From contig CANKUB010000038.1 in assembly GCA_947486575.1 (NCBI GenBank), forward strand, positions 1 to 36,737: a DNA stretch of 36,737 nucleotides, read 5' to 3'. Source of the stretch: Betaproteobacteria bacterium (lineage in GTDB: Bacteria > Pseudomonadota > Gammaproteobacteria > Burkholderiales > SG8-41). The notes under the pieces were generated by a model. It was not told the DNA's origin and ran no database searches. It was given only the letters and a program-made list of their open reading frames with translations. A program made the translations under genes and the position numbers. Below, in pieces: positions 27,486 to 35,748 of the stretch. The stretch's first letter is position 1; every line of letters begins with the position of its first letter.

Positions 27486-28832
27486 CTACGATCGTCTGGC
27501 TAAGCAATCCAGCAAGGGCCGAATGCTGGAAAGCGTCTCAATCTCCTGCAGCATTCGTGCCGATTGTTTGGCCGCTTCTATGCCCAGCACCTCGCTGGCA
27601 TTGGTGATGTATTTGTCCACTACCTGTGATGGCGGTACGGGCCGTTTGGCGTCGCCCAGCGGAATCTCGATGGGTTGATGGATGGTTTTGCCATTGGCTA
27701 CGATGACCAGCACGCCTAGTGGCCCGTGTTGAGACGAAGCGGGGTCTTCCAGCGTTTTGAACTTGCCCAAGTGCGATTGCAGTTCAGAACGTTTGAACGC
27801 GGTGTCGGAAAAAGTTTTCTTGACGACGAAGCCGTCGAGAATGGCGGAGGCCACGGGATATTCATAGCCAAACTTGCCAGAAAACTCACCGGCGGGCCGT
27901 ACGCGGAAGTAGGGTTGCAGGTGCGGAACACGGACTTCGACGGACGTCAGGTCTTGCAAGCGCAACCCGGTCTGCTCGCGGAAGCGCAACGCGGCGTCGA
28001 TGGCGCCCTGTGCGATGTAGCCGCACGGATATTTCTTCAGCCGCCAGGTGTCGGCGATATGCCATTGCGGCAAACCAGCGGTGGCCTTATTGATGTCAAC
28101 GCCTTCCATATTGCCTGCGGCGACTACGCTGTAGATGTAGCCGAGCGGCGCATCCAGCGCGTTCACATTTGATTCGAAGCCGCTGGCGGCCAGTTCAACC
28201 GCCATCACGCCCGCCTGTGATGCAATGCCGCCGTGCAGCGGTTTGGTATGCGTGCCGAAATTGCCGGTAATGCCGCCAGCCTGCGAGGCGGCGATGCCCC
28301 AGGCATGGCGTTGCTGCTCGGCACTGAGGCCAAAGAGCCTGCCCGACACCGTAGCCGACGTCAGCGAGCCGAACATGGCCGTGCTGTGCAGGCCATGAAA
28401 TTGATCAGCACGCCGCGGCACGATGCGCGACAGGGCTTCTCCCACCTCGTAACCGGCGATATAGGCTTCCAGCGCTTCGCGCCCGCTACGGTTCTGCGTT
28501 TCACCGGTGGCGAGCATGGCGGGGACCAGCACCACGCTGGGGTGGCCAAAGCTGGAGCAGTCGTCAAAATCCAGCGTGTGGCCAAGCGTGCCATTGACCA
28601 GGGCAGCCAGCCAGGTGGACGTCTTTCTGGGCGTGCCCAGCACGGTGGCTTCGCTGGCGGTGCAGCGGTCCACCATGGCCTGCACTTTGACGCCGGGGTC
28701 TTCTCCCACGCCAGCCAGCGCGACGCCGATCTGATCCATGATCGCCAGTTTTGCCACAGCGATATCCCGTTGCGGCACATTGTTCAAACTGATCTGCTTG
28801 ACGTAGTCTGCCAGTGTTTGCCCGAATTCCAT
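27486..28832 (-). CDS. MmgE/PrpD family protein
   Basis: A 448-residue member of the MmgE/PrpD family, which includes 2-methylcitrate dehydratase (PrpD), cis-aconitate decarboxylase and immune-responsive gene 1-type enzymes. The ATG at 28832 is chosen because AAGGGAG lies about seven bases upstream on the minus strand; an upstream in-frame extension to 28898 is less likely. Family landmarks include AIMDQIGVALAGVG, GHTLDFDD...FGHPS and the histidine-rich THTKPLHGG segment. It neighbours four TTT receptors and oxidoreductases, suggesting catabolism of a branched or hydroxylated di- or tricarboxylate. It lacks the prpB and prpC genes expected of a methylcitrate cycle. Confidence 0.85.
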   Translation of the reverse strand: MEFGQTLADYVKQISLNNVPQRDIAVAKLAIMDQIGVALAGVGEDPGVKVQAMVDRCTASEATVLGTPRKTSTWLAALVNGTLGHTLDFDDCSSFGHPSVVLVPAMLATGETQNRSGREALEAYIAGYEVGEALSRIVPRRADQFHGLHSTAMFGSLTSATVSGRLFGLSAEQQRHAWGIAASQAGGITGNFGTHTKPLHGGIASQAGVMAVELAASGFESNVNALDAPLGYIYSVVAAGNMEGVDINKATAGLPQWHIADTWRLKKYPCGYIAQGAIDAALRFREQTGLRLQDLTSVEVRVPHLQPYFRVRPAGEFSGKFGYEYPVASAILDGFVVKKTFSDTAFKRSELQSHLGKFKTLEDPASSQHGPLGVLVIVANGKTIHQPIEIPLGDAKRPVPPSQVVDKYITNASEVLGIEAAKQSARMLQEIETLSSIRPLLDCLARRS

Positions 28833-28881
28833 GTTGTCTCCCTTGCAGTGATTGAATGTGATGTTCTCGAAGGTTGTAAAG

Positions 28882-29844
28882 TTATGGCGCCCGGCCACCC
28901 AGCGCTTTGAATATTTTGCTCCAGCGTTCAGATTCCACTTTCACGTGGTTCGCGAAATCGTCCGGACTTTTGTCAAGAATGGCAGTGCCGCCCTGACTCG
29001 CCAGTTGTTCTGTCACATCCGTGCGCCGCAGTATTTTTGCAATTTCGCCACGCAACTTTGCGATGATGTCTTCAGGCGAACCCGCTGGTGTCATGAGTCC
29101 GAACCATGTAGACGTCTCAAAATTCGCATAACCGGATTCGGCTACGGTCGGGACTTGCGGCGTGATCGGTGACCGCTGCGCGCTGCTGACGGCCAGCGCG
29201 CGCAATCGGTTGTTGCTGACGTGAGGCGTAGCCGAGAGCATATTGCAAAAGAACATGGTGACATGACCACCCAGCAGGTCAGTCAGTGCCGGTGCGCTGC
29301 CTTTGTACGGCACGTGCGTCATGCTGATATTCGCCGCGCGCATGAAGAGTTCCGTGGTGAGATGCGGGCTGGTCCAGTTGCCGGTGGATGCGAAATTGAT
29401 GGCTCCCGGTTTTGCCCTTGCAAGGGTAACCAGGTCTGCCAGCGTTTTTACCGGCATCGAAGGGTGCACGACCAGAATGAAAGGCACCGAGGCAATACGT
29501 GATATGGGTGCGAAATCGCGTGTACTAAAGGTTACTTTACTGGTCAGCGGCGCGGTGATCATGCTGGAGCCGCCCATGTGCAGGTTGTAGCCGTCGGCGG
29601 GCGCACGTGCGGCTAGTTCGGTGCCGATTATGCCGCCGGCCCCGCTGCGATTGTCCACCACAAATGATTGCCCCAGCCCCTCGCTCAGTCGCGGCGTCAC
29701 GATACGGGTGACGATATCGACGCCCGCGCCCGGTGGAAACGGTACGATGACGCGGACAGGTTTGACGGGGTAGGGTTGCGCGGCAGGTTGTGGCCATGCG
29801 GTTGATGGCAGTAGCACGGCGCAAATGCCGGTTATGATGCGCAT
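28882..29844 (-). CDS. Bug-family (TTT) periplasmic substrate-binding protein 1
   Basis: A 320-residue tripartite tricarboxylate transporter receptor. It has a signal peptide at about residues 1-20 (VLLPSTAWPQ), the opening YPVKPVRVIVPFPPGAGVD, the PGAGG-like NRSGAGGIIGTELAA segment, and HVPYKGSAPALTDLLGGHV. The ATG at 29844 is preferred; an upstream ATG at 29874 in frame is possible. The protein binds a carboxylate-type ligand and passes it to TctA/TctB, which are not in this window. It is transcribed in the same direction as the MmgE/PrpD gene, which begins 50 bases downstream. Confidence 0.9.
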   Translation of the reverse strand: MRIITGICAVLLPSTAWPQPAAQPYPVKPVRVIVPFPPGAGVDIVTRIVTPRLSEGLGQSFVVDNRSGAGGIIGTELAARAPADGYNLHMGGSSMITAPLTSKVTFSTRDFAPISRIASVPFILVVHPSMPVKTLADLVTLARAKPGAINFASTGNWTSPHLTTELFMRAANISMTHVPYKGSAPALTDLLGGHVTMFFCNMLSATPHVSNNRLRALAVSSAQRSPITPQVPTVAESGYANFETSTWFGLMTPAGSPEDIIAKLRGEIAKILRRTDVTEQLASQGGTAILDKSPDDFANHVKVESERWSKIFKALGGRAP

Positions 29845-30048
29845 ATTGTTACTACGTCTGCGAGTACGATGCATGAAGGCTCACTTGACTGTGGAATCTA
29901 GCGCTCTGTCATAGCGCTGCCGAGAACATGCCTCGAAGCATAACGGGATTGAACAAAACTTTCATGCGATTGACGCATAGACGAACGGAGGATAGATTGC
30001 GGTGTAATTAGTCGCGTTAAAAGTGTTCTTTAAAACAGGAGACAGATT

Positions 30049-30606
30049 ATGGCTGAGACACCAACCTTTGGACGTTATGCCGAAATTCCGTATGATCAGA
30101 TGACGCCGGAGCAGCAGGAAGGCTATCGCTCGCTGATCGAGTCGCGCGGCCGTCTGCCTGGCCCCAACAAAATTTATGTCCACAACCCGAAACTGGCAAA
30201 GGTCATGGGGCCACTGGGGGCGCACTTTCGCACTGGCTACTCGCTGAGCGATCGCGAGCGCGAAATCGCCGTCTGTATCATCAACAGTCATTTTCGCTCA
30301 GGCTATCCGACTGGCGCGCACGAACGTGCCGCCAAGGCGGCCGGGCTGCCTGCCGACAAAGTCGAGGCGATCCTCTCCGGGTTGACAACTTCGTTTACGG
30401 ACAAACGCGAGCAGGTGATCTACGAAATGGCCACGTGCCTCGCCAATTCACGCTGGGTGTCGAACGGGCTGTATGAGCGCGCGGTGGAAGCCCTGGGTCA
30501 TGTGGGCATCACAGACGTGATCACGTTGATGGGCTTTTATTCCAGTGTGGCGATGACTCTGGCTTTCTATGATGTGCCGCCGGGTTCAACCGGCATGGCG
30601 CGCTGA
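30049..30606 (+). CDS. Carboxymuconolactone-decarboxylase-like protein
   Basis: A 185-residue helical protein of the CMD/AhpD-like superfamily. It has the typical early segment and the region SDREREIAVCIINSHFRSGYPTGAHE, which matches the core CMD helix with its acidic residue and histidine. The AhpD-type Cys-x2-Cys pair is absent (one Cys only), so a peroxidase role is unlikely and a decarboxylase or hydrolase role is more plausible. CAGGAGAC about ten bases before the ATG is a good ribosome binding site. It is divergent from the first Bug receptor and its end lies 28 bases before a second receptor, so it may be co-transcribed with that one. The substrate is unknown. Confidence 0.75.
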   Translation: MAETPTFGRYAEIPYDQMTPEQQEGYRSLIESRGRLPGPNKIYVHNPKLAKVMGPLGAHFRTGYSLSDREREIAVCIINSHFRSGYPTGAHERAAKAAGLPADKVEAILSGLTTSFTDKREQVIYEMATCLANSRWVSNGLYERAVEALGHVGITDVITLMGFYSSVAMTLAFYDVPPGSTGMAR

Positions 30607-30634
30607 GTCAGCGAAAACCATTGGGTTGAATAAG

Positions 30635-31594
30635 ATGTCGAGATATCGTCTGATGGCGGCAGTGTTCATCTCGTTGGCAATGACACCCGGCGTGAGCGTA
30701 CTGGCGCAGGAATATCCGATTAAACCAGTGCGCATCTACGCCAATCAACCCGGTGGCTCATTTGACTTTCTGGCACGGATATTCGCGCAAGGAACTACCG
30801 GATTTCTGGGGCAGCCATTGATTGTTGATAATCGTCCCGGCAACATTATTCCGGCGGAAATCGTGGCCAAGGCTCTGCCGGATGGTTATTCATTGTTGTC
30901 GCACGGCGTGGCCTTGGCAACCGGCGCGCTGGTGCAAAAAATGCCTTACGACCCACTCACGGATTTCGCAGCCGTAGCATGGACCGCCAGTGCGCCGTTG
31001 GTCGTCACTGTGCATCCGTCAGTACCGGTGAAATCCATCCGGGATTTGATCGCGCTGGCGAAGGCACGGCCCGGCGCACTGAACTATGCATCTACCGCCA
31101 CTGGCAGCACGCCGCACCTGGCAGCGGAATTGTTCAAGCACATGACGGGCACCAAGATCACGCACATACCCTACAAAGGCGCCGGCGCGGCGATGGTCGA
31201 CATCATCAGCGGACAGGTGCAATTGATATTTGCGGTGCCCAATGCGGTGGTGGAGCATGTCAAGACGGGGCGGCTTCGCGCGCTTGCGGTCAGCAGTGCC
31301 GAACCTTCAGTATTGTTTCCGAGCCTGCCAACCGTGGCAGCGACGGGCGTGCCGGGATATGAATCTGTGGGGATCTACGGTATTTTTACCACGGCCAAAA
31401 CGCCAGATACGATAGTCCGAAGACTGAATCGTGAAATCGTTCGCATCCTTAACACGGACGACGCCAAAAAGCGCATGCTGGGTTCAGCTATGGAGCCAGT
31501 GGGCGGCACACCCGAACAGTTCGATGCCAAATTCCGCAGCGAATCTGCGCGTATGGACAAGGTGATCAAGGCTTCCGGCATGCGTATTGAGTAG
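30635..31594 (+). CDS. Bug-family (TTT) periplasmic substrate-binding protein 2
   Basis: A 319-residue receptor starting at ATG 30635; an upstream in-frame start at 30569 would overlap the CMD-like gene. It has a signal peptide with likely cleavage after SVLAQ, then EYPIKPVRIYANQPGGSFD. The usual VPFPPGGG block is replaced by ANQPGGSFD, so its ligand pocket may differ from its neighbours. HIPYKGAGAAMVDIISG is conserved. It is the only receptor of the four on the plus strand and converges on receptor 3, with only 15 bases between their 3' ends. Confidence 0.9.
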   Translation: MSRYRLMAAVFISLAMTPGVSVLAQEYPIKPVRIYANQPGGSFDFLARIFAQGTTGFLGQPLIVDNRPGNIIPAEIVAKALPDGYSLLSHGVALATGALVQKMPYDPLTDFAAVAWTASAPLVVTVHPSVPVKSIRDLIALAKARPGALNYASTATGSTPHLAAELFKHMTGTKITHIPYKGAGAAMVDIISGQVQLIFAVPNAVVEHVKTGRLRALAVSSAEPSVLFPSLPTVAATGVPGYESVGIYGIFTTAKTPDTIVRRLNREIVRILNTDDAKKRMLGSAMEPVGGTPEQFDAKFRSESARMDKVIKASGMRIE

Positions 31595-31609
31595 CACGCA
31601 CGGCTCATC

Positions 31610-32593
31610 TCAGTCGGCGCGGGCGCCCGACAATTTGACCACTTTCGCCCACTTGTCGATTTCCGTTTTTACGTAGCGCGCAAAGTATGCCGCATTGCCT
31701 GCTGCGGGTTCAAAGCCCTGTTCGCGCATACGACGTTGTGTATCAGCGGTATCGAGCATCGCCGTGATTTCAGCATTCAGTTTGTTGACGCGGTCTGTTG
31801 GCGTTCTGGCGGGCGCCAGGATGCCCCACCAGCCAGCAGCGTCGTAGCCGGGCACACCCGCTTCATCAATGGTCGGCACATCAGGCGCTGCCTGCGAACG
31901 CTTGAGCCCTGTAACAGCGATCGATCGTATTTTTCCGCTCTTCGTATGCGGTTGGGTGGCAGACACGCTGCCGAAATAAAGCTGAACCTGGCCGCCGATT
32001 AGCTCTGTCAGTGCCGCAGCGCCGCCCTTGTAAGGCACATGCGTTATATCGATAGCTGCCATACTTTTCAGTAGCTCGCCCATCAGATGCGTAGCGTTAC
32101 CGATGCCTACGGAGGCGTAATTCAACTGACCCGGCTTACTCTTTGCCAGCGCGATCAGTTCCTTGATGGTGCGCGCCGAAACGGATGGATTGGACACCAG
32201 CATGTAAGGTGCTGTTGCCAGTAAAGCGACGTGCGCGAAATCGGTGAGCGCATCATAAGGCGGCTTGGCGTAAAGACTCACGTTGATCGCATGCGTTGCT
32301 GGGACGAGCACGATGGTGTAGCCGTCCGCTGCCGCCTTCGTAGCCATTGCCGTGCCGGTCATGCCGCCTGCACCGGGCCGGTTGTCGATAATGACAGGCT
32401 GTCCCCAAGCGCTGGTCAGCCGCGGGCCGACCATGCGGGCGAGGATGTCGTTCGCGCCGCCCGGCGGGAATGGCACGATCAGGCGGATGGGTCTTACCGG
32501 ATAATTCGAGAGGCTAGTCACGGTTTGTGCGAAACTATTCATAACGCCTAGAGGCGAAATATAAATAAATAAAATCAATGGGTTATGTAACAT
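31610..32593 (-). CDS. Bug-family (TTT) periplasmic substrate-binding protein 3
   Basis: A 327-residue receptor with a signal peptide coded by an AT-rich stretch (LILFIYISPLGVMNSFAQ). Family blocks RPIRLIVPFPPGGAND, IIDNRPGAGGMTGT and HVPYKGGAAALTELIGGQV are present. ATG 32593 is used rather than the TTG at 32599. It lies downstream of receptor 4 in the same direction with about 90 bases between them, so the two may be co-transcribed. The ligand cannot be inferred. Confidence 0.92.
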   Translation of the reverse strand: MLHNPLILFIYISPLGVMNSFAQTVTSLSNYPVRPIRLIVPFPPGGANDILARMVGPRLTSAWGQPVIIDNRPGAGGMTGTAMATKAAADGYTIVLVPATHAINVSLYAKPPYDALTDFAHVALLATAPYMLVSNPSVSARTIKELIALAKSKPGQLNYASVGIGNATHLMGELLKSMAAIDITHVPYKGGAAALTELIGGQVQLYFGSVSATQPHTKSGKIRSIAVTGLKRSQAAPDVPTIDEAGVPGYDAAGWWGILAPARTPTDRVNKLNAEITAMLDTADTQRRMREQGFEPAAGNAAYFARYVKTEIDKWAKVVKLSGARAD

Positions 32594-32680
32594 GATCAAG
32601 TCCGCTACGACAGGTGTCTATGCTGGAGTCCAGCCATACAAAGCTGACGCGCCGGCGGTCGTGCAGTGCCGTTTCGGGCA

Positions 32681-33745
32681 TCAGTCCGTCGCGATGCGCG
32701 CATCACGAATCAGTTTAGCCCAGCGGTCTACTTCCCTCCGGATAAATGCGGTGAACGCTTCCGGCGTATTGCCCACGGACTCGAAATCATTGACGGCTAG
32801 ACGTTCTTTGACATCTGGAAGCAGCAGTATGCGCGTCAGTTCACCATGAAGTTTTGTGATGATCGCTCTCGGCGTTCCGGCAGGGGCAAGCATGCCGGCC
32901 CATGTGGTGGCTTCAAATCCGGGCACGCCAGCTTCGGAGACAGTGGGCAACTCGGGCAGTGATGGGGCGCGCTTTTCGCCGGTGCTGGCCAGCGCCCGAA
33001 GCCGGCCGGCCTTGATGTGAGGCAGGGTGGCGGATACCGAGTAAAAAGCCAGTCCAGCTTCGCCCGCGAGAAAGCCGATCAACGCAGAGCCTGTGCCCTT
33101 GTACGGCACGTGAACGATGTTGATGCCGGTCATGCTTTTGAACATTTCTGATTGCAGATGCGCCGTGGAGCCGGTGCCACCGGACGCGAAGTTGATTTGT
33201 CCCGGCCGGGCTTTGGCAAGGGCTATAAACTCCTTGACTGATTTTGCAGGTACCGAAGGGTGCAGAAGCATCAGGTGGGAGTAGGCGATCAAATTGGTTA
33301 CGGGGGCAAAGTCTTTGACGATATCGTAAGGCAGCTTTTTATGCATACTGGGCAGCACCGTGTGGCTGGCGGTGCCTATCATCAGCGTGTAGCCATCCGG
33401 CGGCGCCTTTGCGGCGAGGTCTGCGCCGATGACGCCGCCTGCACCAGGCCGGTTGTCGGTGACCACTTGCTGCCCCCATGCGTCCGAGAGTTTCTGGCCG
33501 AATAACCGTGCTGCGATATCGGTTCCGCCACCTGCGGCGAGCGGGACGAGGAAACGTATCGGACGGATTGGATAGCCATGCTGTGGTTGAGCGGCGGCGA
33601 ATGCGGCAATGAACATGCTGGCAAGTATTGCGCCAATGGCGATAGCGATGTTAGCGATGTGCCTGCAAGCCACGTAAAAAGAAGCGCGGGGCAATACTTC
33701 CAGTAAGCAGGCAACTTTACGTGCTTCACGCACAGTAGTAGTCAT
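32681..33745 (-). CDS. Bug-family (TTT) periplasmic substrate-binding protein 4
   Basis: A receptor of about 354 residues with an unusually long N-terminal region (about 30 residues) before the hydrophobic signal segment (NIAIAIGAILASMFIAAFAAAQ). The ATG at 33745 is preferred because a G-rich ribosome-binding-like stretch precedes it; an earlier ATG at 33760 and internal starts are also possible. Core blocks are RPIRFLVPLAAGGGTDI, DNRPGAGGVIGADLAAK and HVPYKGTGSALIGFLAG. It is divergent from the HIBADH-type gene across a spacer of about 195 bases. Confidence 0.9.
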   Translation of the reverse strand: MTTTVREARKVACLLEVLPRASFYVACRHIANIAIAIGAILASMFIAAFAAAQPQHGYPIRPIRFLVPLAAGGGTDIAARLFGQKLSDAWGQQVVTDNRPGAGGVIGADLAAKAPPDGYTLMIGTASHTVLPSMHKKLPYDIVKDFAPVTNLIAYSHLMLLHPSVPAKSVKEFIALAKARPGQINFASGGTGSTAHLQSEMFKSMTGINIVHVPYKGTGSALIGFLAGEAGLAFYSVSATLPHIKAGRLRALASTGEKRAPSLPELPTVSEAGVPGFEATTWAGMLAPAGTPRAIITKLHGELTRILLLPDVKERLAVNDFESVGNTPEAFTAFIRREVDRWAKLIRDARIATD

Positions 33746-33940
33746 CGCTGACACCCCCATTCCACATAGTCCATAACGTCCGGGCCGACTTCGACCCAGC
33801 GTTTAGTGTCACATGCTAACGTGAAACCGCCGATTTGTACGGCGGTACACGCATTGTGGAAAGCGCAGGCATGCCGGTGCACCAATCTGCGTGCTACGTA
33901 GTATGCTTTGCGGGTTTCAAGCGATTCTACGGAGTGCGCC

Positions 33941-34888
33941 ATGCGCCGCGCGTCTATTGTAAAACATCCAGCGGTTGGTTTTATCGGTTTGGGTCTGATG
34001 GGCGGGCCTATGGCACGGCACCTTGCGCGTCAGGGCGTGCCGCTGCTGGTTTACGACATCAATCCGCGCGCTGTGCAGGCCGTTGTAGCCTGCGGCGCGC
34101 GTGCCGCAGTTTCGCCCAAGGCCATCGCTTCGGAAGCGAGTCTGGTTTTTACCTGCCTCGCTTCACTCGATGCGATCAAGGCCGTCGCATTGGGAAAAAA
34201 TGGCTTGTGTGAAGGCCGCAAGATCAAAATCCAAGTCGATCTCTCATCCACCGGTTCGGCCTTTGCGCGCGAAATGGCGGCAGCATTGAAGCCGTATGGC
34301 ATTACCCTTTTGGATTCGCCCATCACGGGCGGTGGCGTCAAGAATGCCGCTGAACATGGCCAACTTACCATCATGACATCGGGGCCGCGCGCCGCGTATC
34401 GACTTGCCGAGCCGGTGTTAAAAAAGCTGGGCAATGTCGTGGTGTATATCGGCACCAAGGTAGGGCAGGCGCAAACCATGAAATTACTCAACAATATGTT
34501 TGGCGCAACCGCGCACGCCGCGTCATGCGAAGCGTTCATATTGGGGGTGAAGGCTGGGCTGGAACCCGACCTCATGCTCGAGGTCATTAATGCGGGTGAG
34601 GCGAGCAGTAGCACCACCCGGAATCGCTTTCCCCGTGCCATACTGCCGCGCACTTTTGACTTTGGCGCGCGCATGGCCATCTCGGCCAAAGATACGACGT
34701 TGTGTCTGGAGGAAGCGGACAACCTGGGTGTACCGACGTGGATTTTGCAGTCAGTGCGCCAGGCATGGGCTTATGCGATATCGCAGGGCGGAACGGACAA
34801 AGACAGTAGTGCGCTGATTACCTATTTCGAACCATGGGCCGGCGTGGAAGTGCGTGGCAAGGCCGCGCCGAAACGGCGCCAACGATGA
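33941..34888 (+). CDS. NAD(P)-dependent beta-hydroxyacid dehydrogenase (HIBADH family)
   Basis: A 315-residue dehydrogenase of the 3-hydroxyisobutyrate/tartronate-semialdehyde/6-phosphogluconate type. The dinucleotide-binding motif GLGLMG is at residues 16-21. The substrate-binding segment is DSPITGGGVKNA, close to the DAPVSGG family signature. The catalytic lysine is Lys181 in TMKLLNN. The start at 33941 has GGAG at 33931-33934, well spaced; longer in-frame starts are unlikely. Its final codons overlap the start of a second, degenerate paralogue (ATGA at 34885). A role in oxidising a 3-hydroxy acid derived from the carboxylate imported by the nearby receptors is an inference. Confidence 0.9.
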   Translation: MRRASIVKHPAVGFIGLGLMGGPMARHLARQGVPLLVYDINPRAVQAVVACGARAAVSPKAIASEASLVFTCLASLDAIKAVALGKNGLCEGRKIKIQVDLSSTGSAFAREMAAALKPYGITLLDSPITGGGVKNAAEHGQLTIMTSGPRAAYRLAEPVLKKLGNVVVYIGTKVGQAQTMKLLNNMFGATAHAASCEAFILGVKAGLEPDLMLEVINAGEASSSTTRNRFPRAILPRTFDFGARMAISAKDTTLCLEEADNLGVPTWILQSVRQAWAYAISQGGTDKDSSALITYFEPWAGVEVRGKAAPKRRQR

Positions 34889-35721
34889 AGCGCGGCGCAC
34901 TTGTGTTGTTGTGTGATGAGCGTCTCTACGCAGCACTGTCGGCGCGTTTACAAGCGCACCATTGCGCTTGCACGATGCTACGCGTGCGCGCCAGCGCTGA
35001 ACCCAGCACGGTAGTCGCTGACTGGCTATGCACGCGTGCAGGGAAACAGGCCCGCATTGTCGTCAACCTGTGCAGTATTTCGTCGGACATTTCAGTGGCG
35101 CTCAATACGGATTTGAAGCGGCGCAATGTGGCCTACCTGGATGCGCCGCTTACAGGCAACTTGCAGGATGGCAAACAAGGGAAGCTGACAGTTATTGTGT
35201 CTGGGGCGGCGGCGGCTTTTGCGTTGGCAAAGCCCGCGCTGGAAGTGATCGGCAAACGCGTGTTCTACATGGGCAAGAAGCCTGGTGCCGCGCAGGTGAT
35301 GCAGCAGATCAACAGTTCACTGGCATCGACTCTGCTGGCCGTCGCCTGCGAGATCTACGTTACGGGTATCAAGGCGGGGTTGACGGCCAAAGCCATGGCA
35401 CAAATTTTCAGCAATGGCAGCGGCCGTAACGAAGCGAGCGCTGAAATTGTGCCACAGCAGGTGGTAACGCGCCGCTTCAATCACGGCAAGCGTATCGCAG
35501 ACGCGTACAAGGAACTGACTTTGATGAATCAGGAGGCGGATCGCCGAGGCGTTACGATGTGGGTCGGGGGGAAAACCAGGCAGTTGTATGGGCTTGCTGC
35601 GCAATTGGGCAAGCCACAAGACGACATAACGCGCTTGGTTACACACTACGAGAAATGGGCAAAGGTTAAAGTGCAGGCTGCGGTTCAAGTGTCGCGCAAC
35701 AAAAGAGCGATTGATTCATAA
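34885..35721 (+). CDS. Degenerate HIBADH-like paralogue (probable pseudoenzyme)
   Basis: A 278-residue protein starting in an ATGA overlap with the intact dehydrogenase gene. It aligns by eye with that neighbour: VNLCSISSDIS against VDLSSTGSAFA, LDAPLTGN against LDSPITGGG, and the C-terminal VTHYEKWAKVKV against ITYFEPWAGVEV. Key features are lost. The first 20 residues have no GxGxxG loop, the substrate motif reads TGNLQDG instead of TGGGVKNA, and Gln140 stands where the catalytic lysine should be, in VMQQINSS. It is uninterrupted, so not an obvious pseudogene. It may be a non-catalytic partner, perhaps forming a hetero-oligomer with its neighbour. Confidence 0.75.
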   Translation: MKRGALVLLCDERLYAALSARLQAHHCACTMLRVRASAEPSTVVADWLCTRAGKQARIVVNLCSISSDISVALNTDLKRRNVAYLDAPLTGNLQDGKQGKLTVIVSGAAAAFALAKPALEVIGKRVFYMGKKPGAAQVMQQINSSLASTLLAVACEIYVTGIKAGLTAKAMAQIFSNGSGRNEASAEIVPQQVVTRRFNHGKRIADAYKELTLMNQEADRRGVTMWVGGKTRQLYGLAAQLGKPQDDITRLVTHYEKWAKVKVQAAVQVSRNKRAIDS

Positions 35722-35722
35722 A

Positions 35723-35738
35723 TAATTGTTTTTAAAAG
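35723..35738 (+). repeat. AT-rich boundary motif upstream of the SDR gene
   Basis: TAATTGTTTTTAAAAG, a 16-base exact match to 20437-20452 before ispG. It is followed by GGATAAATAGC and the ATG at 35749, so the end of the motif supplies an AAAGGA-type ribosome binding site. An 11-base version (CTAATTGTTTT) recurs at 36578-36588 at the edge of the IS66-type element. Confidence 0.45.
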
Positions 35739-35748
35739 GATAAATAGC

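Noticed and set aside
33742-33942. Small minus-strand reading frame between receptor 4 and the dehydrogenase
   Set aside because: Overlaps the receptor start and has no ribosome binding site or recognisable motif; the divergent spacer explains it better.
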